Shown here one piece after another: positions 43,036 to 53,165 of a stretch of DNA of 64,000 nucleotides. The stretch lies in assembly GCF_034931125.1 (NCBI RefSeq), contig NZ_JAYGHM010000008.1:1-64000 (forward strand), written 5' to 3'. How positions within the stretch are numbered: the first letter of the stretch is position 1; every line of letters begins with the position of its first letter. Both the position numbers and the translations under genes were made by a program. The DNA comes from Rivularia sp034931125. Its GTDB lineage: Bacteria; Cyanobacteriota; Cyanobacteriia; Cyanobacteriales; Nostocaceae. The notes beneath the pieces were generated by a model, which searched no databases, had not been told where the DNA came from, and saw only the letters and a program-made list of their open reading frames with translations.

Positions 43036-45696
43036 ATGGTTGAATATGCACAGCATCTCAATACTGTAGCTGACTTATCTGAGCAAGAAGCAAACGGTTT
43101 GCCGTCTGCGACAGCGATCGCTCGGCTCAAAGATGAAGGCTACAATGAACTCCCCTCCTCGCGATCACATAATCTTTTATCGTTCGTTTGGGATACCGTT
43201 AAAGACCCGATATTCCTATTACTAGTAGGTGGTGGTATCATCTATTGGATTTTAGGCGATCTACAGGAAGCCTTGATTTTGCTGGGTTTCGTCTTCTTCA
43301 TCACTGGGATTAGCCTTTACCAGGAAGGTAAGACTGAACACGCCCTAGAAGCCTTGCGCGATCTTTCCAGTCCTCGCGCCTTGGTGATTCGGGATGGGGA
43401 GCGAAAACGGATTGCAGGGCGAGAAGTTGTTCGGGGAGATGTCTTAGTTTTGGCAGAAGGCGATCGCGTTCCTGCCGATGCAATGGTGCTGTCCTGCACA
43501 AATTTATCAACCGATGAATCATTATTAACAGGTGAATCTTTACCAGTCCGTAAAATTGCTGCCGCCGGTACCGTGGAAATGGCACGTCCGGGGGGCGATG
43601 AGTTACCGTTTGTGTATTCTGGCACCTTGGTAGTTCAAGGACAGGGAATTGCTCAAGTCCAAGCGGTGGGCGCTCAAACGGAGATGGGCAAGATTGGTAA
43701 GGCTTTGCAAAAAGTCAAGCCTGAACCGACTCCTCTACAACAGGAAATGACTCGGTTGGTGAGCCGCTTATTTGGTATCGCTTTATTGTTGTGTGTGGCG
43801 ATCGTCGTGATTTATGGACTGACGCGAGGAGATTGGCTCAAAGGATTTCTTGCGGGTATTACCTTAGCGATGGCAATTTTGCCAAACGAATTTCCGGTTG
43901 TCGTGACGATTTTCTTAGCATTAGGAGCTTGGCGCATTTCTCAGAAACACGTCTTAGCTCGTCGTGCTTCCGCCGTGGAAACCTTGGGTTCCGCAACGGT
44001 TCTGTGTGTGGATAAAACTGGGACGCTGACTTTAAATCAGATGGCTGTACAACAGCTATTCGCATACAACAAGGCAGAAAATCCTCACCCATATAATTTG
44101 GAATTGCATTTACGCGAGTTGCTCCCCGAAGCATTTCATGAATTAGTCGAGTTCTGCATTCTAGCCAGTCAGCGAGATCCATTTGATCCGATGGAAAAAG
44201 CATTCAAGCAATTGGGCGATACCTATCTCGCGCATACTGAACATTTGCATAACGATTGGATACTGTTACGAGAATATCCGCTCTCACCACAGCTATTGGC
44301 AATGTCTCACGTTTGGCAGTCAGATGACGGACAGCAGTATGAAATTGCAGCCAAAGGAGCGCCGGAAGCGATCGCGGATCTCTGCCATTTCACGCCCCAA
44401 CAGCAGAAAATTATGGCAGCCCAAATCGGTGAAATGGCAGATCAGGGATTACGTGTCTTAGGCGTTGCCAAAGCCTCTCTTGTTGGTGCGCCACCGCCAT
44501 TTTTACCGCCTCATCCGTCGCTCAATCCGAATCATTTACCTGACGAGCAACATGACTTTCCTTTTCAATTTCTCGGATTGGTGGGACTGTCCGATCCAGT
44601 GCGTCCAAATGTTGCGGCGGCGATTCAAGAATGTTACACCGCAGGTATTCGAGTAGTCATGATTACGGGTGATTATCCCGGAACGGCTCAAACTATTGCC
44701 CGTCAGATTGGATTGATGCAAATGGGAGCAATTCTCACAGGCTCAGAATTGGATATGATGAGTGACCTTGAACTCCAGGAGCGTATTCAAAGTACAAATA
44801 TCTTTGCGCGAGCGGTTCCCGAACAAAAACTGCGGTTGGTTAATGCTTTGAAAGCCAAGGGTGAAGTCGTTGCCATGACTGGGGATGGTGTGAATGATGC
44901 CCCTGCTCTCAAATCTGCCCAAATCGGGATTGCGATGGGACAGCGAGGTACAGATGTTGCCCGTGAATCTGCGGCGTTAGTGTTATTAGATGATGATTTT
45001 TCGTCCATCGTGCAAGCGGTGAAAATGGGACGGCGAATTTTTGATAATCTCCGCAAAGCAATGGCATATTTGCTAGCGATTCACATTCCCATTGCTGGGA
45101 TGTCTTTGATTCCAGTTTTGTTTAAGTTGCCGTTAGTATTACTTCCCGTTCACGTTGCCTTTCTACATTTAATTATTGATCCAGCTTGCTCCATCGTTTT
45201 AGAAGCCGAACCCGCAGAAGCAACGGTGATGCAGCGTCCTCCCCGCAACCCCAAAGAACCATTATTTGGCAGGAAAACGCTCTCGTTGGCACTACTGCAA
45301 GGGAGCGGAATTTTAGCGATCGCTCTCGTGATTTTTGTGGTTGCGCTCTATCGCAAACAAGGTGAACTTGATGCCCGTGCCTTAACATTTACAACGTTGA
45401 TTTTGGCAAATTTAGGACTAATTTTGAGCGAAGGTTCTTCATCGCGCCTCAGCCTAAAAATACTGAAATCTCCTAATGCTGCCCTTTGGTGGGTGATTGG
45501 TGGGGGACTGGCTTTTCTAGCGATCGTGTTGTATGTCCCGTTCTTGCGTCAATTGTTTAGCTTTTCCTTTTTACACCCAATCGATCTGGCAATTTGTTTG
45601 GGCGGTGGGGCGATCGCACTGCTTTGGTTTGAACAGTTAAAGTTTCTCAATCGACCCCAACGAGCTATTAAATCTAAATTAGCAAAACCTATCTAA
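43036..45696 (+). CDS. Cation-translocating P-type ATPase (P2-like)
   Basis: A complete 886-residue pump: actuator TGES (SLLTGESLPV), M4 motif PNEFPVV, phospho-Asp326 in CVDKTGTLT, nucleotide-domain KGAPEAI, hinge MTGDGVNDAPALK, and about ten membrane spans. It belongs to the Ca2+/Mg2+-like P2 group by length and motifs, but PNEFPVV in place of PEGLPAV leaves the ion uncertain. The bases from 43080 on show more HIP1 sites and a richer G+C than the surrounding genes. It lies 68 bp after the flavoprotein gene. Confidence 0.92.
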   Translation: MVEYAQHLNTVADLSEQEANGLPSATAIARLKDEGYNELPSSRSHNLLSFVWDTVKDPIFLLLVGGGIIYWILGDLQEALILLGFVFFITGISLYQEGKTEHALEALRDLSSPRALVIRDGERKRIAGREVVRGDVLVLAEGDRVPADAMVLSCTNLSTDESLLTGESLPVRKIAAAGTVEMARPGGDELPFVYSGTLVVQGQGIAQVQAVGAQTEMGKIGKALQKVKPEPTPLQQEMTRLVSRLFGIALLLCVAIVVIYGLTRGDWLKGFLAGITLAMAILPNEFPVVVTIFLALGAWRISQKHVLARRASAVETLGSATVLCVDKTGTLTLNQMAVQQLFAYNKAENPHPYNLELHLRELLPEAFHELVEFCILASQRDPFDPMEKAFKQLGDTYLAHTEHLHNDWILLREYPLSPQLLAMSHVWQSDDGQQYEIAAKGAPEAIADLCHFTPQQQKIMAAQIGEMADQGLRVLGVAKASLVGAPPPFLPPHPSLNPNHLPDEQHDFPFQFLGLVGLSDPVRPNVAAAIQECYTAGIRVVMITGDYPGTAQTIARQIGLMQMGAILTGSELDMMSDLELQERIQSTNIFARAVPEQKLRLVNALKAKGEVVAMTGDGVNDAPALKSAQIGIAMGQRGTDVARESAALVLLDDDFSSIVQAVKMGRRIFDNLRKAMAYLLAIHIPIAGMSLIPVLFKLPLVLLPVHVAFLHLIIDPACSIVLEAEPAEATVMQRPPRNPKEPLFGRKTLSLALLQGSGILAIALVIFVVALYRKQGELDARALTFTTLILANLGLILSEGSSSRLSLKILKSPNAALWWVIGGGLAFLAIVLYVPFLRQLFSFSFLHPIDLAICLGGGAIALLWFEQLKFLNRPQRAIKSKLAKPI

Positions 45697-45844
45697 GAAA
45701 ATATATCATGATCAACTACCCCGCCTATCTAAGAAGATGGAGGAGGTTTAACTGGTTCCGCGATCAAATTACAAATCCCATCCACAGCAATCCAAGAGTG
45801 GCAAACCATTTCTGCTCGTTGACTAACCGCAAAAGCCTAAACCG

Positions 45845-47691
45845 ATGAATCCCCAACTCTCCACGTTTTGGAGCTTACCTACGGACCAGGTGCTTCAGCA
45901 GATGCACTCTACAACCTCCGGATTAAGCCGTCAAGATGCCAAACAACGTCTGAACGACTACGGCGCAAACAGCCTCAAACAAAAACACAAATCGAGTGGA
46001 TGGATGCTGTTGCTCAATCAGTTTAAGAGTCCGATTATCTTGATTCTGATTTTTGCGGCGGTGCTATCGATTTTTCTTAAAGATGCGGCAGATGCTATCA
46101 TCATTTTAGCAATTGTCCTCATCAGTGGGCTATTAGGATTTTGGCAAGAGCAAGGAGCCTCGAAAGCCGTCGAAAAATTATTAGCTTTAGTGCAAGTCAA
46201 AGCAACTGTTTTGAGAGATGGTCAATCTCAAGAAATTCCTAATGGGGAAGTAGTTCCCGGTGACATTGTGGTACTTTGTGCTGGTAAAAATATCCCGGGT
46301 GACTGTCTAGTTTTAGAATCGAAAGATTTATCGGTAAATGAAGCAGCACTTACAGGAGAAACCTATCCAATTGACAAACTAAGTGGTGTATTGCCTGCGG
46401 GTACTGGACTCAGCCAACGCACAAATTCCCTTTATATGGGAACTAATGTAATTAGTGGAACGGCGACCGCAGTAGTTATTTATACCGGAGAAGAGACTGA
46501 GTTCGGCAAAGTCTCAGAACGACTGAAACTCAGACCGAGCGAAACCGAATTTGAAAAGGGACTTAGTAAGTTTGGCTACTTTCTCATGGAAGTAACGCTA
46601 ATTTTGGTCGTTCTATGACATTTCTCGGCTACCTCGCTCTTTTCGATCCGCCAAAAGCTGGCATTGCTGATACCCTCAGAGAGTTGGAACTGTTAGGAAT
46701 CACCCCGAAGATGATTACCGGAGATAGCAAGGCGGTTGCAATGAGTATCATTCAACAGGTAGGACTGCCTGAACCAAAGGTTTTGACCGGACTCCACCTA
46801 GAGGAACTCAGTGATGAAGCCTTGATGCATCAAGTACAACATACAAATGTCTTTGCCGAAGTAGAGCCAAATCAAAAAGAGCGCATCATCATCGCCCTCA
46901 AAAAAGCAGGGAATGTGGTGGGATATATGGGTGACGGTATTAACGATGCATCTGCGCTTCATGCTGCGGATGTGGGCATTTCCGTAGAAAGTGCTGTGGA
47001 TGTAGCCAAGGAAGCAGCTGACATTGTATTAATGGCAAAGGATTTGAATGTCCTGATCGAAGGCGTAAAGGAAGGACGGGTGACATTTGCCAACACTTTA
47101 AAATATGTATTTATGGCGACTAGCGCCAATTTTGGTAATATGTTTAGTATGGCGGGAATTTCTCTATTTCTACCCTTTTTGCCTCTGCTGCCCAGTCAAA
47201 TTTTGCTGACGAACCTATTAACCGATTTCCCAGAATTGACGATCGCAACAGATCGGGTAGACAAGGAGCTAGTCAACAAACCTCGGCGGATGGATATCAA
47301 GTTTATCCGCAACTTCATGATTGTGTTTGGTTTGCTGAGTTCAATATTTGATTATCTCACATTTGGGGCGCTGCTGTTGCTGCTGCACGCTCAACCAGGA
47401 CAGTTTAGAACAGGCTGGTTTTTGGAGTCTGTAATCTCCGCTTCCCTGGTTGTGCTAGTTGTTCGTACCCGGCAATCCATTTTCAACAGTAAGCCAGGAA
47501 AATACTTGTTGAGGGCAACCTTGACAACTATCGGAGTGACAATAATTATTCCCTGGACACCATTAGCAACTCTGTTCGGATTTCAACCATTGCCCTGGCA
47601 TTTTGTGCTGGGTCTGGCTGCGATCGTGTTGTTTTACGTGACTGCTGCCGAGAATGTGAAACAAGTATTTTACAATCACGTAAAATTTTAG
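45845..47691 (+). pseudogene. MgtA/plasma-membrane-type P-type ATPase, core deleted
   Basis: Two frames joined by ATGA at 46615. The first (45845-46618) gives the N-terminus, M1-M3 and actuator (AALTGETYPI). The second (46615-47691) gives the end of the N domain (FLGYLALFDPPKAG), the hinge MGDGINDASALHAADVGIS and M5-M10. M4, the DKTGTLT phosphorylation site and the nucleotide-binding domain (250-300 residues) are missing and the frame changes at the join. It cannot pump. It lies directly after the intact ATPase. Confidence 0.85.
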
Positions 47692-47699
47692 TATTTCTC

Positions 47700-47960
47700 A
47701 ATACCTTCGCCATATCGCTGGATTCTTGCATTAGATGCTGCCCCGCTACAACTCTTTGAGTGTGGTTATCGTAAGCACTTTTCCCTGCATAGGGTAAGTA
47801 ACTGAAGCACGAGCTTCCTTAATTTGCAACAATAAAGCATCCTTATCTCCCACTCACCAGAAGGGCAACACCACAACGGGTGCCGACACTGCCAACTCCT
47901 ACCACTTTCATCGCTACATCAATAATGTGATTTAACTGCTGATGATGTAATTTTAGCAGC
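47700..47960 (-). pseudogene. DUF2252 protein fragment
   Basis: On the minus strand: VAMKVVGVGSVGTRCGVALL, a stop in the middle, then AGKSAYDNHTQRVVAGQHLM. These are the conserved DUF2252 blocks (kinase-like fold, function unknown). Both ends are missing. Confidence 0.7.
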
Positions 47961-48537
47961 AGCCGTGATAGAGTTTACCCGTTTTTGGCTCATGCATTAA
48001 CTGGTTTCCAGTCGGAGGCTGGGAACCCATGACCAGAGGCTCTGCCTCCACTTGAAAGCCAACACAAAAACTGTATGAACTTGAAATATCCACCTTAATG
48101 TGGGGCGTGCTGTAGGTTTTCCTAATTGGTTATACAGCACAATACTGGAAAACTTGGCGAATTAATCCTGCTGCGAAAAATTTAGGCTATGAACAAATTC
48201 CATTGACGATTGCTCAAGAATTTACAAATAATCTAGCCTCCGATGTCGGAAATCATAATCTTCAAAATAGTTTATTGTTTTATTTTAAGGACAACAATTC
48301 CAATAGACATCTCCGAAAATAACCAAACTCTTACTATAACTACCTTTTAAATTGCGATAGCGTTCGCGTAAGCGTGTCCCCTTGGGACTCAGCGCTGCTG
48401 CAAGCAGAACACCTAACCGCAAAGGTAGTTACTTTATACACAGGAATAGGTGTTTGATACATTTCCTATTAATAACTAGCAAAAAGATAGTATATATTTT
48501 TATTATTTTCTTCTTAATACATTAAGTTTTATCATAG
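47961..48537. other. Gap with repeat debris
   Basis: A GGAGGCTGGGAACC ... GAGGCTCTGCCTCC hairpin repeat near 48014-48052, an unassigned plus-strand open stretch (YWKTWRINPAAKNLGYEQI) near 48140-48310 with no start, and a GCGTTCGCGTAAGCGTGTCC-type dispersed repeat near 48360. No intact gene. Confidence 0.5.
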
Positions 48538-49090
48538 CTATAAAATAAATGTACCTATCCGTAATCTCACAAGCCCACAAATAGTCATAATTATCTGTTC
48601 ATACTTTTTTGAATTTAATCTAAATCTTTCTTTAACTACTCTATAAATTTTTATTACTCGAATTAAGTGTTCTACAAAAATGCGTTCAGATGCTAGCTCT
48701 TTATTTTTTTGTTTATCTTCAGTAGTTAATTCTTTATTGTAGGGTTTCTTTTTAGGAGTTTTTATTGATTTTCCTCCTTGATATGCTTGATCACCATGAA
48801 ATTTTTGTTTTACATCAAATCTGTTTTGGCTTTCATTAAACATACTAATATCGCTTTTCGGACCGGGTTCTCCTGCAACTATATCAACAATATCTTTTCC
48901 TGAAGGTAAAACGATTAATTGACTTTTCATAGTATGATTTACTTTCTTGCCTGAATAATATTTTTTTTGTTCTTCATACTCCCCAGGTCTAACAAGAGGG
49001 CTGCTCGTAGCTATCTACTATCAACTCATACTCTGTTAAATTTTCTTTAACAATCTCGCTGTCACTGGAGTTTTTTTTACCTCGCTCCGA
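48538..49090 (-). pseudogene. IS5-type DDE transposase remnant
   Basis: Minus-strand reading: NLTEYELIVDSYEQP (first Asp), a one-base insertion in a CCC run near 49000, then RPGEYEEQKKYYSGKK, VAGEPGPKSDI, HGDQAYQGG (second Asp) and the Glu in SERIFVEHLIRVIK, ending at 48538. The N-terminal helix-turn-helix part is absent. The fragment is fused to the end of the surface-protein frame, so the element inserted there and then decayed. Confidence 0.85.
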
Positions 49091-51664
49091 GTTGACAAAC
49101 TGTACCGTTTCCCCAGTAAAAGAAGTAATTCCACTATCGCTATAAACTAAACTAATACCATTTGCTGCAACCTGCTCGGTAATTCCTTTATCGCTATCAA
49201 TTAAATATTTTGTACCATCAGCAGCACTAAGCGTAAAGGAAGCTCCCTCAAAATCCCCACTTCCTGGGTTATAAGCTATCCCAGTATTTAACTGATATAA
49301 ACGATTTCCGCTCCTAGTTAACTTAGCATCAACAGAATTCAAAGTATAGTTAACACCAGCATCCGCAACCCAAGCGGGGGTGTAATAAGTTAAACCAGGG
49401 ATTTGCTGAAGAAGCGGAGTAAAGGTAAATCCGACACGCTCCCCAGTAGGTGTGGTGAGGTACAATCTCGTTCCCACACGGAAGGGTTCGTATACTCCCA
49501 AATCTTCTCTTCCCGTCAGCGGTACGTTAGTTTGAATATTGGTATCGGTGCTGAATCTCCAGGTGTTATCTAAAGAATTGTAGGTACGAGTGAGATTGAG
49601 GGGGAGAGAGGAGAAATTGTACGTTAAATCGGTTTCGCTGCGGGTATAAGCGGTTTTTGCGGTACTATTAACTTCGACAACGGTTTGTGTACTATTTGTA
49701 CGTCCGCTGATATCAGTTGCAGTTAATCGTAATTGATGGAAACCGTTATTTAATTTATTGGGGTCAATTTGGGTGAGGATATTATTATCAACTGTATTAT
49801 CCCCGGTGGCGATCGCCTTATAGTTCATTTCCCCAAAATCAGCTATCTCCAACAACCAATTATCAAGATTAACGTCAGATACCTGACCAACAATATTAGT
49901 AATATTACTTATAATATTCGCATTGATAGCAGGAGCTAACTTAACAATCGGAGCATCGTTATCGAGAGGATTGCGTACCTTAATTACCGTAGAAGCATTA
50001 CCAACTCTACCATCCGCATCAGTCGCAACAGCAACTATTTCAACTTTACCAGGAGATGTAGGAGTAAACTTAAATCTGCCAAATCGATCAACTGCTACTT
50101 CTTCTCCATTAACTTTAGCGGTAATATTCGCAATATCCGCAAAACTATCAGCAAAAGCTGTTATCGTAACGCTTTGATTCGGTATAACCGGGAAACTCGG
50201 AGTTAAATCGAGATTTACGGTGGGATTCGTAGCTGTGAGAGCAACTTTAATTAACGCATTTTCTGTAACAGTACTTATTCCATCACTAACAGAGAAATTA
50301 ATGCTGTAATCATCAACCTGTCCCGGATTTGGTGTCCAGTTGAATTCCCCAGTTTGTACATTTAAGGTCGCACCTTCTGGTAAAATGTCAGCACTGTAAG
50401 TTAATTGTGTATTGCTATCTGGGTCAGAACCATCAAGGATAAAGTTCATATTTTCTCCTAATGCGATCGCACGGTTGGATACTTTAAGAAGTGGATTGCG
50501 ATTGGTATCGCTAATCAGGACATTAACATCTCGTTTACCAATTGCTCCAAATGCATCGATCGCTTCAAAGGTAAATTTATATTGTCCGCTTTGATTGTAA
50601 GTAGGTTTCCAGTTAAATTCTCCGGTGCGGGTATCGAATGATGCACCTGTTGGCAGGTTATCAACCGAGTAAATAGCTTTTTCAAAGTCGTAATCAACAG
50701 CGTTGACATTGAATTTCACCTCGGAGTTTTCTCTACCAACTTGGGTGGGTAAAGGAATGATTACGGGTGAACGATTGGTGTTTTCTACTTCGATATATAA
50801 GGTTTGGGTAGAAGAAAAATTTCCATCGGTAGCGGTGATGGTAATGTTATCGTAAATTCCAGATTGGGTGTAATTTGGTGTCCATTTGAGTAAACCCGTC
50901 TCTGGATTCAAGTCAGCATTTTGCGGGAGATTTGTAGCGGTATAGGTAAGTTTATCACCGTCGGAATCTGTTGCTTGTAATTGTAATTCTAAAGTTTCTG
51001 CTTCTTTGAGAGTTAAGTTAGGAACTGGGGATAAGTTGGGAGCGGTATTATTATTACGGACAACTATATTAAAGGTTTGAGTGTCGCTGAATATTTCATT
51101 GACGTTACCATTTCCGCTATCGGTAACTTGAATGGTGACGGGATAGGTGATATCTATATTATCCGTTGTTGGAAGAAACGAGAAACTTGCTGTACCGTAT
51201 TTGGTATTTGGAACAAAAGTAGCTCCCGTTGGTATTCCTTGAATATCAAAGGTTAAATTATCTTGATTATTATCTCCCACAATTAAATCAAATTTGAGAG
51301 TTTCACCAACAACCGCTACCTTATCACCGATATATTTAATTTGTGCAGCATCGTTTGTTCCTCCAACGGTGATATTAAAGGTTTTTTCTGTGTAAAGCGG
51401 GGTTTCTTCGTCGCTGCGGATTTCTTCTACTATTAAGGTAAAGCTATAGCTACCGCTAATATCCTTATTTGTCGGGGAAACTCTAATTAAAGCAGTACCA
51501 TCCCCGTTATCGACAAAGTTGATAAATTCTGGAATGGAAAACCCAGCTTCCCTTTCTCTTACTAAACTAAAGCGTAAATTATCATTTTCTGCATCGGTTG
51601 CTGTAATTATAAATTCTGTGGATTCCCCTTTGAGTACCGATAGATTCTCGCAACAATTATTAAC
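49090..51664 (-). pseudogene. Large Ig-repeat surface protein, truncated at both ends
   Basis: The minus frame is open from a TGA at 51665 down to the transposase join, about 860 residues, without a start. It has at least five repeated He_PIG/cadherin-like domains (each with a LTYTATNLPQNADLNPETG-like core, then FNWTPN and a SVSDG-like end), then Ig-like domains (VTITAFADSFADIANITAKV), and an RHS-entry segment (LTYNFSSLPLNLTRTYNSLD). Such proteins are giant secreted adhesins or toxin carriers. The loss of both the start and the RHS/YD part indicates a dead gene. Confidence 0.75.
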
Positions 51665-51830
51665 TCAGTGTAAATACTGCCAAAAAAGTTTTTTAGTACG
51701 TTTTTATAACTTCATATATTATCTCACTTTTCGTCAACAACTAAAATTTTTAGTTAGTTAAGGGAAATTGAAAAATAAATATCCAGCTTTTAGAAGGAAC
51801 CATCTGGGTATTTTATTAGTTGAAAGTGTT

Positions 51831-52103
51831 TTATTTGTTATTCCTCTTCTGCTTTTCTGCTAATAACATTTCTTCGTATTCTTGGGTAGATTTAAGCTTT
51901 TCTATAAGCTTTTTCCTGTGAGCGCGTAATTTTTCAAGTTGTGATTCGATATAGTCGGTTTCAAGGAACTCTTTTACAGCTAGTCGTTGTTTTTCAGCAG
52001 AAGGAAAACGACCTACAAATGCACTCGATTCTAATTCATCCATTCGTTTCCATCTTGCAACTTGTTCTGGTGTAGGTTGATACTTTTGTAATTTTTGTGA
52101 CAT
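51831..52103 (-). CDS. Hypothetical coiled-coil protein
   Basis: Ninety soluble residues, nearly all helical and charged (EKLRAHRKKLIEKLKSTQEY near the end), with a Pro-containing N-terminus (YQPTPEQVARWKRMDELE). It follows the GNAT-like gene by 20 bp, so the two are probably co-transcribed. Family unknown. Confidence 0.55.
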   Translation of the reverse strand: MSQKLQKYQPTPEQVARWKRMDELESSAFVGRFPSAEKQRLAVKEFLETDYIESQLEKLRAHRKKLIEKLKSTQEYEEMLLAEKQKRNNK

Positions 52104-52123
52104 AAATTTAATCCTTTTTTATT

Positions 52124-52702
52124 TTAATCAAAACTAGCGGATTCCCTTTTTTGTTCGAGGTCAAGAAGAAACATTGATGCTTCATTATAAGTTAGTATCA
52201 TATCTCCAGAAATATCTGTTTCTATAAATCCTATATCTTGATAAAATTTTATAGCGCCTGGAATTGGAATTAATTTTAATATGTTAGGCAAACCTTGTTG
52301 TCGGCTTTCAATTATTATACCTTCAATTAACGATGTTGCTGCACCCTTCCTTTTCTCTGCCAGCGGATACTCAATTGTATTCCAGGGACTATTTGTTATA
52401 CTTTCTATTTCTAGGCAATTTATTAGTTCTTCATCTAATAAGATTGATGTTTCTTGAATCCTACAAACAGCGGCTAATAAACCTTGATCGTCTATTACAC
52501 CTCTAATTAATTGCTCTTTCTCAAAAATATCACTGGCTATTTCTCTTATTTTGTAAATACATCTATAGAAGTTTGTATCAATATAATTTTCTTCATTACC
52601 TTGATAATAAGTATCAACGTATTCCCTTATTTTATTTTCCCAAACAATTAAACCTTGTTGCAATTCTGTTGTCGCACCAATAATGTATCTAAATTCGTTC
52701 AT
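52124..52702 (-). CDS. GNAT-like acetyltransferase
   Basis: A 192-residue protein whose second half has an acetyl-CoA-binding-like block (AEKRKGAATSLIEGIIIESR) and the closing IPGAIKFYQDIGFIE typical of GNAT folds. The first half (helical) is not a standard GNAT start. It forms a tight pair with the coiled-coil gene downstream. Substrate unknown; a toxin-antitoxin pair is conceivable but unsupported. Confidence 0.6.
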   Translation of the reverse strand: MNEFRYIIGATTELQQGLIVWENKIREYVDTYYQGNEENYIDTNFYRCIYKIREIASDIFEKEQLIRGVIDDQGLLAAVCRIQETSILLDEELINCLEIESITNSPWNTIEYPLAEKRKGAATSLIEGIIIESRQQGLPNILKLIPIPGAIKFYQDIGFIETDISGDMILTYNEASMFLLDLEQKRESASFD

Positions 52703-52809
52703 TCTTTTAGTAAAAAAAATCGCCTATTTCTTATTTTATAATATATGTAGCTTAATTTTTAAATACTTTTAATATTAAAAAATTTATTTAAACGACAAAT
52801 ATTTATTAG

Positions 52810-53118
52810 TTAAGAAATGCCGCTTTTTCTATTTCCAGTAACTATGAGAAAATCATTAAGAATAAAAAGACCTGTTGAGAAAAATTGAAATACCTGAGCC
52901 ACTCCGTACACTCTTCGTGACGCGGGTTTGGGCATTAATTTTAGCAAATCTTCCTTATTGACTATTTGCCTATTAGCACTTTCCTTTGTCCCTCCAACGG
53001 TAATATTAATTAAGTTTTTATCGATGTCGGACGCAATCTCAGGAAGAAACAGTTCGAGAAATTCGATGAAAAACGTAGAAATCAATTCTTTAAATAAGCG
53101 GTCGTGGTTAATAGCCAT
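52810..53118 (-). pseudogene. Rpn/DUF4351-like nuclease fragment
   Basis: The first 25 residues (MAINHDRLFKELISTFFIEF, then LELFLPE) are the start of the Rpn family of recombination-promoting nuclease/transposase-like proteins. After that the expected catalytic region is missing and the frame runs through repeat-like sequence (ASRRVYGVAQVFQFFSTGLF) to a stop. A truncated copy. Confidence 0.65.
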
Positions 53119-53165
53119 AATACTTGAATAAGCAGTGTTTTGTTATCGTATAATTGAATTAAACA

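Noticed and set aside
43310..44203. Several 90-115-residue minus-strand ORFs within the P-type ATPase
   Set aside because: They are antisense frames of a well-conserved gene with no start signals.
51519..51761. Plus-strand ORF with CKYCQKSF as a zinc-ribbon transposase piece
   Set aside because: Mostly antisense to the surface protein, and the cysteine pair alone is too little evidence.
51831..52702. GNAT-like plus coiled-coil pair as a toxin-antitoxin module
   Set aside because: The small partner is not a ribbon-helix-helix protein and lies downstream, unlike TacAT-type systems; no further support.
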